Positions 14,539 through 22,451 are shown, counted from the stretch's first letter. The stretch: 22,451 nt of DNA from Myxococcales bacterium (GCA_003153055.1 PMBV01000274.1:1-22451), one strand, 5' to 3'. Notes: generated from the letters alone by a model not told the origin. Numbers and translations are program-made.

Positions 14539-15518
14539 GAGATGCGCTCCTGTGTCCTCGGGTCGAGCCATACGATGACGACGTCGAGGAGCCAGTTCGC
14601 CACCAGCACCGCGGCGGTGATGACGAGGAAGATGCCCTGCATCAGCGGGTAGTCTTGCCCGCGCACCGCCTGGACCAGCAGGTACCCCTCTCCCGGGTAC
14701 GAGAAGACGAGCTCGGTCAACAGCGAGCCGCCCAACATGAAGCCCAGCGCCATGCCGAAGCCGGTGAGGTTGGGCAACAGCGCGTTCCGAGCGGCGTAGC
14801 GAAAGACAATGCGTGCCTCCGACAGGCCCTTGGCGCGGGCCAGCGTCACGAAGTCCGAGCCCATCACCACCATCATCGAGTTGCGCATGCCCAGCATCCA
14901 CTGGCCCACCGTCGCCACCACCATCGTGCCCACGGGGAGCGCGGCGTGCCGGACCACGTCGACCAGGAAGGCCCAATTGAAGCCGGGCTCGAGCTCATCG
15001 GAGTACGCGTGCCCCAGAGGCACCCAGCCCTTCACGAAACCAAGCCAGTACAGCGACGCCATGGCCAACCAGAAGTATGGAAAGGCGCCCACCCACGCCA
15101 GCGCCGGCGTCACGAAGCGATCGAGCCAGCCGTTGCGCCACCACGCCGCCGCGATGCCGAGCAGCGAGCCCAGACAGAAGCTCACGAGGAGGGCCGTACC
15201 GGCGACCAACGCCGTCCACCCCAGGGCCCCCCAGATGACGTCGGAGACGCGCGAGGGGAAGTAGGCCACCGACACGCCCAAGTCTCCCCGGAAGACGTGG
15301 CCCAGGTAGGTGAGGTACTGCAGCGCCAAGGGCTCGTCGGTGAGGCCGAAGGCCGTCCTCAAAGCAGACACCGCATCGGGCGCCAGCTGGCCCTTGAACC
15401 GAGCGAAGAGCGCGGTCGCTGGATCTCCCGGCATCAGCCGAGGCAACACGAAGTTGATGGTCAAGGCCGCCCAGGCCGCGAGCCCATAGAATCCCAGTCG
15501 ACGCATCACCGTGCGCAT
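14535..15518 (-). CDS. Opp/Dpp-type ABC transporter permease (OppB-like)
   Basis: The 327-residue inner-membrane protein matches the OppB/DppB family. It has an N-terminal transmembrane segment (about 8-28) followed by the hallmark LPRLMPGDP (25-33), a periplasmic region with GDLGVSVAYFPSRVSDVI, and five further membrane segments. Its EAA loop near residues 222-252 reads DFVTLARAKGLSEARIVFRY followed by RNALLPN. FSYPGEG, typical of the family, lies near 275. It starts 4 bases after the binding-protein stop, and GAGGTGA within the end of that gene serves as ribosome-binding site. It pairs with the OppC-like permease to import the ligand delivered by the upstream lipoprotein. Confidence 0.93.
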   Translation of the reverse strand: MRTVMRRLGFYGLAAWAALTINFVLPRLMPGDPATALFARFKGQLAPDAVSALRTAFGLTDEPLALQYLTYLGHVFRGDLGVSVAYFPSRVSDVIWGALGWTALVAGTALLVSFCLGSLLGIAAAWWRNGWLDRFVTPALAWVGAFPYFWLAMASLYWLGFVKGWVPLGHAYSDELEPGFNWAFLVDVVRHAALPVGTMVVATVGQWMLGMRNSMMVVMGSDFVTLARAKGLSEARIVFRYAARNALLPNLTGFGMALGFMLGGSLLTELVFSYPGEGYLLVQAVRGQDYPLMQGIFLVITAAVLVANWLLDVVIVWLDPRTQERIS

Positions 15519-15522
15519 GGCT

Positions 15523-17172
15523 TCACCTCGGCTCCAGCGCCGTCAGGACCAGGAGCGTCTCACCCCGGTCGAACTTGTTGGGTGACGGGTCGGCGTAGGG
15601 CGCCTCGGCCGACGGGAACCCGGTGAAGCGGGCCGTGTTGTACTCGGCCCACGAGGGGTTCGGGTACAGGGGTATGGCCGGCGCCTCCTCGGCGAAGAGG
15701 CGCTCGAGGTCGATGACCCGCTCCCGCCGCCGTGCCTCGTCGGGCTCGGTCTCGAAGGCCTGGAGGGCGGCATCGGCCCGGGGGCTGGAGAACCGGTGCC
15801 AGTTCCCCATCGAAGGCTCACCCACGGGCAGCTTCGTCTCGCTCGCCATGAGCCACCGGTAGAAGGCGTACGGCGTCGCGCCCTCGAAGGACCAGCCGAG
15901 GCTCGCTTCGAAGCGGCCTTCTCGTACGCGCTGGTACCAGGCGCTGAAGTCGAGGGCCCTCACCGTGGTGTCGATGCCCATGGCCCTGAGGTTCCTCGCG
16001 ATGACCTGCGCCGCCCGCACCCAGTCGGACCACCCGGCCACCACCAAGAGCTCCACGGTCCAAGGCGCTCCACCGGGCAGCCGCCGATGACCGCCTTCAT
16101 CCTTCGTCAGCCCCGCCTCATCGAGGAGCCGGGCGACCTCGGTGGGGTTGAAGGCCGTCCACCGATGGGCCGCGACGACGTCCGGGCTACGCCACGAGGC
16201 GAAGGCGTCGCTCAGGCCAGTGGCGTCCGCGGGCCGGCTGTAGCGGAACACCGCCACGTCGACGAGGAGCTGGCGATCGATGGCCTGGCTCAGCGCCTTG
16301 CGCACCCGCACGTCCGCATACGGAGCCTGGGTGGCATTGAGATAGAGGAAGACCTCACTGCCGGTGAGCGGGAACCAGTAGCGGTGGGCCTTGGGGTCGC
16401 GCGCGACGTACACCCGCTCGATGGCCGGCACGAAGTTCCCCGCCCAGTCCACCTCGTCGAAGACCACCGCGAGGTTGGCCCGCTCGTTGTTGGAGTACGC
16501 GGGGAACCGCAGCGCCTCGACCTTGGGTCGCCCCGGTTGCCAATAGTGTGGGTTCCGGCCGAGCTCGAAGACCTGGTTTTTGAACTGCCGTACCTCGGTG
16601 AAGGGCCCGGTGGCGACGGGGCTCGGGTTGTCGAACGTCACCGGGTCGGCGACCTCGCTCCAGATGTGCCGGGGGACGATGGGCTGGGCGAAGACGTCGT
16701 CACGGCCCGGGTAGAAGCGGCGACTCAAGACGAAGTCGACGGTGCCCTCGTCGACCACCTCGACCCGGGCGAGGAACTTCCATACGCCTCGCGAGTCGAG
16801 CGCGGGGAAACGATGGAGGAGCTGGAAGGTGAAGGCCACGTCGCCGGCCGTGAAAGGCCGCCCGTCTGACCAGAGCACGCCCGGCCTGGTGAAGACCCGG
16901 AGACGCTCGCCGTCTTCCCTCCACTCGGAGCCCGTCGCGAGCCAGGGCACCAGCTCGCCCGTGACGCTGTTGAAGACCCCCATGGGCTCGTACACCCCGG
17001 CGCGCGTCGGCCACCGGGCGTTCACCGCCAGCGAGAGCGGGTTGAAGTTGCGCACCCACGACGCCTGGAGCTCCTGGGCGACGACGAGCGTCCCCGAGGG
17101 CACCGGTGTCTTCGGCGGAGCGCACGCCCAGAGGAGGCAGCCCACGACCACCGCCACGGCTCGCCCCGTCAC
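15523..17172 (-). CDS. ABC transporter substrate-binding lipoprotein (SBP_bac_5 family)
   Basis: The 549-residue protein begins with GTG overlapping the GH16 stop (GTGA). It has a short hydrophobic signal ending in a lipobox-like LWAC with C17, so it is probably a periplasm-facing lipoprotein. The family 5 hallmark LRVFTRPGVLWSDGRPFTAG begins at 91 and DVAFTFQLLHR follows. Later segments include GPFTEVRQF, LNATQAPYADVRVRKALSQAI and the C-terminal EEAPAIPLYPNPSWAEYN. Family members bind peptides, nickel, or oligosaccharides such as cellobiose and laminaribiose. Being next to GH16 and controlled with GH1, it most likely binds beta-gluco-oligosaccharides (inference). Earlier open codons overlap the GH16 gene in another frame and are not used. 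Confidence 0.9.
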   Translation of the reverse strand: MTGRAVAVVVGCLLWACAPPKTPVPSGTLVVAQELQASWVRNFNPLSLAVNARWPTRAGVYEPMGVFNSVTGELVPWLATGSEWREDGERLRVFTRPGVLWSDGRPFTAGDVAFTFQLLHRFPALDSRGVWKFLARVEVVDEGTVDFVLSRRFYPGRDDVFAQPIVPRHIWSEVADPVTFDNPSPVATGPFTEVRQFKNQVFELGRNPHYWQPGRPKVEALRFPAYSNNERANLAVVFDEVDWAGNFVPAIERVYVARDPKAHRYWFPLTGSEVFLYLNATQAPYADVRVRKALSQAIDRQLLVDVAVFRYSRPADATGLSDAFASWRSPDVVAAHRWTAFNPTEVARLLDEAGLTKDEGGHRRLPGGAPWTVELLVVAGWSDWVRAAQVIARNLRAMGIDTTVRALDFSAWYQRVREGRFEASLGWSFEGATPYAFYRWLMASETKLPVGEPSMGNWHRFSSPRADAALQAFETEPDEARRRERVIDLERLFAEEAPAIPLYPNPSWAEYNTARFTGFPSAEAPYADPSPNKFDRGETLLVLTALEPR

Positions 17173-18002
17173 TTGGCGTGCTCGAAGACGCGCACCCAGT
17201 CCACCAACATCGACTGGGGAAACGAGGTGGAGGTGTCGGGTGAGCCGACGTAGTTGCCTCCCACCGCGAGGTTCAAGATGACGAAGAAGGGATGATCGAA
17301 GACCCACGGCCCGCCCAAGAGGCTCTCCTTGGTGACGGTCTGGTAGGCGGTGTCGTCGACGAAGTAGGTCAGGCTCGCCTGGTCCCACTCCACGGCGAAG
17401 GTGTGGAAGTCGCCGGTGAAGGTGCCACTGGGGAGCGTGTACGCCTTGGTCACCGCCGCGCCGCCGGAGTAGCCGGGGCCGTGCAGGCTCCCGTGGCTCA
17501 CCGCCGGCTCCTGTCCGCGCGCCTCCATGATGTCGATCTCTCCACAGCCCGGCCAGCCCGCGGTGCCGAAGTTCGCCCCCAGCATCCAGAAGGCGGGCCA
17601 TAGCCCACGGCCGGGGGGCAGCTTGAGCCGGGCCTCCACTCGCCCGTAGGTCGGCTCGACGTGCCCCTGGGTCTTGAGCCGCGCCGAGGTGTAGCGGCGC
17701 CCCTGGTAAGCCTCCTCACGCGCGGTGATGGCGAGGTGCCCCTGGCCATCGAGGGCGGCGTTCTCCACCCGGTCGGTGTCGTACTCCAGCTGCGCGTTGC
17801 CCCAGCCATCGCCGCCGGTGTCCGCGCTCCAGGCGCTCGAGGGACGGCTGCCGGCCGCGCCGTCGAAGGTGTCCTCCCAGACGAGCACCCAGTCGGCGCT
17901 GGGAGTGACCGAATGCGCGTCTCCCAGCCGACAGCCCGAGACGAGCAGCGGAGCGAAGATGGCGAGCACGGCGCTCGGTACCGTTCGAGTCAGGGTGACC
18001 AT
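17169..18002 (-). CDS. GH16 endo-beta-1,3-glucanase (laminarinase-like) lipoprotein
   Basis: The 277-residue protein has a lipoprotein signal with lipobox LVSGC (C24), so it is anchored in the inner or outer membrane. Residues about 38-275 are a GH16 beta-jelly-roll domain. The catalytic motif is GEIDIMEARG, with nucleophile E155, D157 and acid/base E160, in the E-I-D-I-M-E form found in laminarinases and lichenases. WPAFWMLG (135-142), the FHTFAVEWD segment (199-207) and LNLAVGGNYVGSPD (243-256) are also typical. It should cleave internal beta-1,3 (or mixed-linkage) glucan bonds. It carries no binding module of its own. The ATG at 18002 is 4 bases after the ROK stop and starts the signal peptide. 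Confidence 0.93.
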   Translation of the reverse strand: MVTLTRTVPSAVLAIFAPLLVSGCRLGDAHSVTPSADWVLVWEDTFDGAAGSRPSSAWSADTGGDGWGNAQLEYDTDRVENAALDGQGHLAITAREEAYQGRRYTSARLKTQGHVEPTYGRVEARLKLPPGRGLWPAFWMLGANFGTAGWPGCGEIDIMEARGQEPAVSHGSLHGPGYSGGAAVTKAYTLPSGTFTGDFHTFAVEWDQASLTYFVDDTAYQTVTKESLLGGPWVFDHPFFVILNLAVGGNYVGSPDTSTSFPQSMLVDWVRVFEHAK

Positions 18003-18006
18003 TTCT

Positions 18007-19227
18007 CTACTTTCGGGCACCACGAGGCGGCGCGGGGAAGAGGCGGTGATCGGCGAGGGCCGCGTCGAGCACCAGGGTCGCGGCGCCCACCGCCACGTCG
18101 CGCTCGCCCAGCTCACTTCTCACCACGCTGGCCGCCGCCACGGAGCTCGCGAGGGTTCTCCGCTTCACGGTCTCTCTCAAGGGCTCGAGGAGCAGGTCCC
18201 CCAGCTTCGAGAGGCTCCCGCCGATGGCCACCACCGCCGGGTTCATCAGGTTGAGCATGCTCGCCACCGCGATGCCGAGTCGGGAGGCGGCCTCGCGCAC
18301 CACCTGAGTGGCGAGCGGGTCACCGGCCAGCGCCGCGGCCTCGACGGAGCCGAGCGTCAGCGACGCCTTGACCACCTGGCTCTTCTGGCCTTGGTCGAGC
18401 AGCTCGCGGGTGCGCCGGAGGAGCGCCTCGGTGCCGATGAAGGTGCCCAAACACCCACGGAGCCCGCAGATGCACTGGGGCCCGTTTTGATCGATGGCCA
18501 TGTGGCCGATCTCTCCCGCGGTGCCAGTCGCCCCTCGGTAGATTTTCCCTGCCACGATGTGCCCCGAGCCGATGCCGGTGGCGACCTTCACGTAGACGAA
18601 GTCGTCGATGCCGCGACCCGCGCCCCACCAGTGCTCGGCCAGGGCGCCCAGGTTCGCGTCGTTGTCGAGCAGCACCGGCACCTTGAAGTGCGCCTTGAGC
18701 TCGGCCGTCAGCCGCACGCCCTTCCACTTGGGGAGCACCACCTCGGAGAGCACGTCGGGGTGCTTGGGGTCGACCGGGCTCGGCACGGCCACGCCGACGC
18801 CCACCAGCCGCCGTGAACCCTTGGGCAGCTGCGCCAGGCAGTCCTCGGCGAGCTCCACCACCAGCGCGCTGGTCCCCTTCGGATCGTCGCGCACCTTGTG
18901 GGCCCGCTGCGCCCACCCCTCGACCTCACCCTTCAAGTTCGTGAGGGCCACCGCCACGTGCGTCGCCCCGATGTCCACCCCGAGAATCGAGAAGGCCCCG
19001 TACTGGAACTCGAGGAGGATCGGCCGGCGACCGCCCTTGGAGGGCCCCGCGCCCACCTCTTCGATGAGCTTGGTGGTGAGCAGCTCACTGACGATGGCCG
19101 ACACGGTGGACCGGCTCAAATCCAACCGCCGGGCCATGTCTGCCCGCGAGATGAGGCCTTCCTTCCAGATGAGCTGGAGCGCCGCGGCCGTGTTGGGAGT
19201 CGCTGCCTCTCGAGTGTCCACCGCCAT
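18007..19227 (-). CDS. ROK-family transcriptional repressor (XylR/NagC type)
   Basis: The 406-residue protein has an N-terminal winged helix-turn-helix (about 12-70, ISRADMARRLDLSRSTVSAIVSELL) followed by a ROK sugar-kinase-like domain. Visible motifs are the phosphate-binding VDIGATH (84-90), LLDNDANLGALAEHW with D190, ATGIGSGHIVAGKIYRG (216-232), GEIGHM with E239/H242, and the zinc motif CICGLRGC (252-259). ROK repressors release DNA when a sugar binds. The gene lies between the surface-protein genes and GH16 in the minus-strand operon, with GAGGCAGGA ahead of the ATG. Its likely site is the palindrome at 6886-6908; control of its own operon would act outside the window. The inducer is probably glucose or a beta-glucoside (inference). 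Confidence 0.93.
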   Translation of the reverse strand: MAVDTREAATPNTAAALQLIWKEGLISRADMARRLDLSRSTVSAIVSELLTTKLIEEVGAGPSKGGRRPILLEFQYGAFSILGVDIGATHVAVALTNLKGEVEGWAQRAHKVRDDPKGTSALVVELAEDCLAQLPKGSRRLVGVGVAVPSPVDPKHPDVLSEVVLPKWKGVRLTAELKAHFKVPVLLDNDANLGALAEHWWGAGRGIDDFVYVKVATGIGSGHIVAGKIYRGATGTAGEIGHMAIDQNGPQCICGLRGCLGTFIGTEALLRRTRELLDQGQKSQVVKASLTLGSVEAAALAGDPLATQVVREAASRLGIAVASMLNLMNPAVVAIGGSLSKLGDLLLEPLRETVKRRTLASSVAAASVVRSELGERDVAVGAATLVLDAALADHRLFPAPPRGARK

Positions 19228-19291
19228 CGTCCTGCCTCGTGTCGAGCCCCACCGGCGAAAGTGCCTTGAGCCGGGCGTCGGTCCTTGGGGC

Positions 19292-20644
19292 CTACTTGTG
19301 AAAATACACGTTGTCGACGTACACGGTGCTCGTGCTCCCAGACAGCACGAGCTGCGCCAGGTGCGCCCGGGTGGTGAGGGTGGTGAAGCTGCTCAAGGGG
19401 AGCTCGAGCCGGACCCAGCTCTTCGTCGTGAGCGCGGGGGTCGAACTGGCGGTGAAGACGAGCTCGCTCTCCTTGTCGTCGCCGCCTCCGTACGCGCCGT
19501 TGGCTCCGAAATCGACCAGCTTCACCTTGAACGTCGTGGAGTCTGGGGTCCACACGTCGAGGTGGAGAGTCGTCATGGCGCTCACGTCGAGGAGATGCGT
19601 CGTCAGCTCGATGCCCACGTATTGAAGCTGGGTGTACTTCTTCATCGCGTCGCCAGCGATGGTGGCCTCCGTCACCGGCCCGGCCATGCTCCAGTCGGCG
19701 CGCCAGGTATCCACCGTGACATTGGTGAAGGCCCCGCTGAACAGCGAGAGCACCGAGGCAACCGCCAGCGCGGGCGGAGCCGGAGCCGCCACATCGGGTG
19801 CCGAGCCAGCGGCCACCATCACCGTCACCTGCCCCGAGACGGGCGTGGAGCCGAGGGCAGCAGTGATGACCGAGGTGCCCGCGGCCAGCGCCTGGGCGTG
19901 CCCCTTGGCGTCCACCTGCACCACCGCCGGGCTGGAGGAGGTGAAGTCGAACGTCGGCAGCGCCGCCGTGAGCGTTTGGTCCACGCCGTTCACCGCCCAG
20001 GTGACACTCGGGCTCGGTACGTCGAAGGTGTCTCCCACGCCGTGGGTCACGACCGAGCTGGTCAGCGCCGGCCGTGGCTCACCGAGGACCGCCGAGCCCA
20101 GCGCCTCGAAGCCGATGTCGTCGAGCCACACCGTGTAGCCCTGGCCCGCGGCCGGCGCGGCGGCGAAGAAGAAGAGGCCCTTCTCAACCTTCAACCGGGC
20201 GGGGAGCGGAATGGGTACGAAGTACTTGTTCCACGTGGTCGAGAGCGAGGCCCCTTTCCACTGGGCGCTGTACATCGAGGTGCCGGTGTTGTCGTTGGCC
20301 AGCCCGACGACGTCGAGGGTGATGTCGGCGCTCGCCTTGGCCCAGAAGGTCAAGACGTCGAAGCGGGAGAGGTCGCGCGGGCTCGAGGCGACGAAGGCCC
20401 CACCGGCGTAGCCTCCTTCGGTGCTCGATGGCACGGTGACCCGGAGGCACGCCTTGCCCGCGTGCTGCTCAGTGCTGTCTCGGCTCAACGCATCGAGCTT
20501 CGAGCCCTGGAAGGCCTGGAAGTCGGCGTCGACGAGTGCGTCGTCGAAGACGAGGTTCGACGTGTCTGCCGCGGGCGGAGGCTCGTCGAAGCATCCGCTC
20601 CCCATGAGGACGACACCGGTGAGGAGCCAGCGAGAGAAGGTCAT
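19292..20644 (-). CDS. Surface glycan-binding-type lipoprotein with Ig-like and carbohydrate-binding modules
   Basis: The 450-residue protein has a signal peptide with lipobox-like GSGC (C18). Residues about 30-180 look like a galactose-binding-fold carbohydrate-binding module (LVFDDAL, FDVLTFWAKAS, YTVWLDDIGFE). Residues about 205-280 resemble a bacterial Ig-like (BIG2) domain (SPAVVQVDAKGHAQALAAGTSVITA). Residues about 295-450 are a beta-rich module (FTNVTVDTWRADWS, TFKVKLVDFGANGAYGGGDD, AHLAQLVLSGSTSTVYVDNVYFHK) that I recall from the C-termini of laminarinase-associated proteins. No catalytic motif is seen, so glycan capture is the likely role. It starts 6 bases after the upstream paralogue's stop, with GAGGG ahead of the ATG, and a 64-bp gap separates it from the ROK gene. 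Confidence 0.8.
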   Translation of the reverse strand: MTFSRWLLTGVVLMGSGCFDEPPPAADTSNLVFDDALVDADFQAFQGSKLDALSRDSTEQHAGKACLRVTVPSSTEGGYAGGAFVASSPRDLSRFDVLTFWAKASADITLDVVGLANDNTGTSMYSAQWKGASLSTTWNKYFVPIPLPARLKVEKGLFFFAAAPAAGQGYTVWLDDIGFEALGSAVLGEPRPALTSSVVTHGVGDTFDVPSPSVTWAVNGVDQTLTAALPTFDFTSSSPAVVQVDAKGHAQALAAGTSVITAALGSTPVSGQVTVMVAAGSAPDVAAPAPPALAVASVLSLFSGAFTNVTVDTWRADWSMAGPVTEATIAGDAMKKYTQLQYVGIELTTHLLDVSAMTTLHLDVWTPDSTTFKVKLVDFGANGAYGGGDDKESELVFTASSTPALTTKSWVRLELPLSSFTTLTTRAHLAQLVLSGSTSTVYVDNVYFHK

Positions 20645-20650
20645 GGGCCC

Positions 20651-22451
20651 TCAGCGGTGGAAGTAGATGTTGTCAACGCACAGGTTCACGGTCGTTGGTG
20701 GGTCGGCCGCAAAGATGAGTTGCGCCAGGTGGCTCGTCTGGAAGGCGACGTTCTTTGCGGTGAAGTCAGCCAACGGGATCTCGATGGCGACCCAGCCGCC
20801 GGTCGACGGAGTGAACGAGAGCTCAGCCTCGGTGTTGTCGCTTCCGGTGTAAGCACCGTCGGCGCCGAAGTCGACCAGCTTCACCCGAAACGCAGTGGCG
20901 TTGGAGGTCCACACGTCGACGTGGAAGGCCGTCATCGCTGAGGCGTCGACGAGGTTCGCCCCGGTCGTCTCGACGCCGACGAAGTCGAGCGAGGAGTAGT
21001 GCTTCACGGTGTGGGTATCGATGATGACGTCTTCGAAGGTAGCGCTACTCCACCCCGTCTTCCAGGTGTCGACGCCGTGGTTGGTGTAGCCAGTGGTGGA
21101 CAGAGAGATGACGTCAGCCGGGGCGAGCGATGGTGGTGCGACGACGGGGATAACGCTGACGACGAAACTCCCGCTGACGGTGCCCCCGGCGAGGGTGGCC
21201 GTGATGGTGGCCTGGCCGACACCCACCCCGCTCACCACGCCGGACGGCGAGATGGTGGCGACGGAGGGCGCGTCGGAGGTGAGCGTGAAGGAGCCCCAGC
21301 CGAGTCGTGTCAGGTGCACCAGGGCGTTGGCGATGGTGAAGTCGATGAAGCCGTCGGTGTCGAGCGTGCGCGTGCCTCCCACGCCGAGCACTGGCGGGAA
21401 CTTCGCCTGGTTGATGGTGGCGCTCGGAGCGCCGAGGAAGGCGGCCCCCAGCTTCTCGAACTGAATGTCGCTGAACCACACGGCGTAGTCCTTGGGGCCA
21501 TCGGTGAAGTGGAACAGGCCGTCGACCTGGGTCCGCCGGCTCGGGTCAGCCAATGGAATGATGACCTTGGTCCACGAGGTGGTGAGGGTGGTCGCGGCCA
21601 GCTCCTCCTCGAAGCCGGTGGTGCCGGAGGCGTTGTTGTTGCCCGTTCCCAGCACATCAATGGGGGTGTCCTTCGAGGCCTTGACCCAGAAGGTGAGCGC
21701 GTCGAAGCCCGACAGGTCGCGCATGACCGACGAGACGATGGCGCCGCCCGCGTAGCCCGAGCTACCCGCCAGCACGACGACCTTGAGGCTCGCCCTCCCC
21801 TCTCGGAGTTCGGTGCTGTCCCGGGCTACATCATTGACGGCCCCACTGAAGCCGCGGAAGGAGGTGTTACCCTCGAAGTCATCGAAGAAGACGTAGGGCG
21901 ATGGCCGAACCGTCACGGCGCAGGTGGCGTTCTTCCCCTGGACTGTGACGGTGATGGTCGAGGTCCCCGGGGTGATGCCGGTGACGAGCCCGGCCGAGTC
22001 CACTGACGCCACGGCCTCCACCGACGACGCGAAGGTCACGCCAGTGGTGATGGTGGCGGTCGTCCCGTCGCTGAAGCTCCCCACGACCTTGAGCGCCTGG
22101 GTGTGCCCGACGAAGACGTCGGCCGCGGTGGGGTCGACCGTGACGCTGTTCAGCGTGGCCGCGGTGACCGTGACGGTGACATGAGCGGTCTTGCCACCCG
22201 AGGTGACCTCGACCGTCGTCTCCCCCGCACTGATCGCCGTGATGAGACCGGCGGCGCTGACGGTCGCCACCGATGAGCTCGAAGACGTGAAGGAGAGCTG
22301 CGTGCTCAGCGTCGCGGTGCTGGCATCACTGTAGGTCGCCGTCACGGTGAGCGCCTGGGTCGAGCCGACCTGCAAACTCACGGGAGAAGGCGACAGGGCG
22401 AGGCTGCTCAACGTCTTCGGGGCCATGACCGTGACGGTGACATGAGCGGTC
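20651..22451 (-). CDS. Large surface protein with tandem BIG2 repeats and carbohydrate-binding modules (partial)
   Basis: The reading frame is open to the right edge, so the N-terminus and signal peptide lie outside; 599 residues are visible. An internal ATG at 22426 is not a start, because the codons before it repeat the TAHVTVTV seen one repeat later. In order: two BIG2 Ig-like repeats of about 87 residues, a galactose-binding-like module (FFDDFEGNTSFRGFSG, FDALTFWVKAS, YAVWFSDIQFEKLG), a third Ig-like domain (PSVATISPSGVVSGVGVGQATITATL), and a C-terminal module with VDTWKTGWS, FRVKLVDFGADGAYTGSDN and NLCVDNIYFHR. The last three modules parallel the downstream 450-residue protein, so the two genes are tandem paralogues. 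Catalytic domains could still lie in the unseen part. Confidence 0.8.
   Translation of the reverse strand, partial: TAHVTVTVMAPKTLSSLALSPSPVSLQVGSTQALTVTATYSDASTATLSTQLSFTSSSSSVATVSAAGLITAISAGETTVEVTSGGKTAHVTVTVTAATLNSVTVDPTAADVFVGHTQALKVVGSFSDGTTATITTGVTFASSVEAVASVDSAGLVTGITPGTSTITVTVQGKNATCAVTVRPSPYVFFDDFEGNTSFRGFSGAVNDVARDSTELREGRASLKVVVLAGSSGYAGGAIVSSVMRDLSGFDALTFWVKASKDTPIDVLGTGNNNASGTTGFEEELAATTLTTSWTKVIIPLADPSRRTQVDGLFHFTDGPKDYAVWFSDIQFEKLGAAFLGAPSATINQAKFPPVLGVGGTRTLDTDGFIDFTIANALVHLTRLGWGSFTLTSDAPSVATISPSGVVSGVGVGQATITATLAGGTVSGSFVVSVIPVVAPPSLAPADVISLSTTGYTNHGVDTWKTGWSSATFEDVIIDTHTVKHYSSLDFVGVETTGANLVDASAMTAFHVDVWTSNATAFRVKLVDFGADGAYTGSDNTEAELSFTPSTGGWVAIEIPLADFTAKNVAFQTSHLAQLIFAADPPTTVNLCVDNIYFHR
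22165..22190. repeat. 26-bp direct repeat, copy 1 (BIG2 repeat boundary)
   Basis: This segment is identical over 26 bases to 22426-22451, 261 bp away (87 codons). It encodes TAHVTVTV at the junction of successive Ig-like repeats. Identity at the DNA level suggests recent duplication or gene conversion. Confidence 0.85.
22426..22451. repeat. 26-bp direct repeat, copy 2, cut by the window edge
   Basis: This is the second copy of the segment at 22165-22190. It reaches the window edge, so its full length and the number of further copies are unknown. Confidence 0.85.

Noticed and set aside
15796..16869. A 357-codon plus-strand open frame opposite the binding-protein gene
   Set aside because: Its composition is that of an antisense shadow and the minus-strand frame has family 5 hallmarks.
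18608..20941. A 777-codon open frame on the plus strand opposite the ROK and surface-protein genes
   Set aside because: It is antisense to genes with clear family motifs and has the H/R/G/D/V-rich composition of a shadow frame in GC-rich DNA. It has no domain or ribosome-binding site.
22424..22426. ATG at 22426 as the start of the BIG2 surface protein
   Set aside because: The frame is open before it and those codons repeat the TAHVTVTV boundary of the next repeat, with no signal peptide after the ATG. The gene continues past the edge.

Overview
The window is GC-rich, densely coded DNA from a Gram-negative bacterium with an outer membrane. The evidence is several lipoprotein signals, a predicted outer-membrane beta-barrel, a TPR-PEGA protein and an ECF sigma/anti-sigma pair. 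This gene style best fits Myxococcota, but that placement is inferred from style; no rRNA or other phylogenetic marker is present.

Left part (1-6769): a set of apparently unrelated genes. On the minus strand are a secreted SMP-30/NHL-type beta-propeller protein, an M23 peptidase with an N-terminal DUF3887-like domain, and an arginine N-succinyltransferase (AstA). AstA is divergent from an M20 carboxypeptidase-like metallopeptidase on the plus strand, which is followed by a TPR-PEGA membrane protein and an ECF sigma factor overlapping its zinc-finger anti-sigma factor.

Right part (6860-22451): a beta-glucan (probably beta-1,3-glucan/laminarin) utilisation locus built from two convergent operons. 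The plus-strand operon (6933-12303) carries an Opp-type ATPase, a cytoplasmic GH1 beta-glucosidase and a 1006-residue protein. That last protein joins a glycosidase-like TIM barrel to what looks like an outer-membrane beta-barrel. Its promoter (TTGACA-N18-TACTTT) overlaps a perfect CTTTGTTC-N7-GAACAAAG palindrome that resembles the operators of XylR/ROK repressors. The minus-strand operon starts beyond the right edge. It encodes two paralogous Ig-like/carbohydrate-binding surface proteins, a ROK repressor, a GH16 endo-glucanase lipoprotein, and the substrate-binding lipoprotein, two permeases and second ATPase of the Opp-type transporter. Most junctions are ATGA/GTGA overlaps or gaps of a few bases.

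Working model (inference): surface proteins capture the glucan, GH16 cleaves it, the barrel-fused glycosidase trims and/or admits oligosaccharides, the periplasmic binding protein and ABC importer take them up, GH1 releases glucose, and the ROK protein senses the sugar. This would be a functional analogue of Bacteroidota Sus-like loci, using an enzyme-barrel fusion and an Opp-type ABC importer in place of SusCD. The 370-bp gap between the converging operons holds an unusual set of inverted repeats. I found no tRNA, rRNA, CRISPR array, insertion sequence or phage gene.
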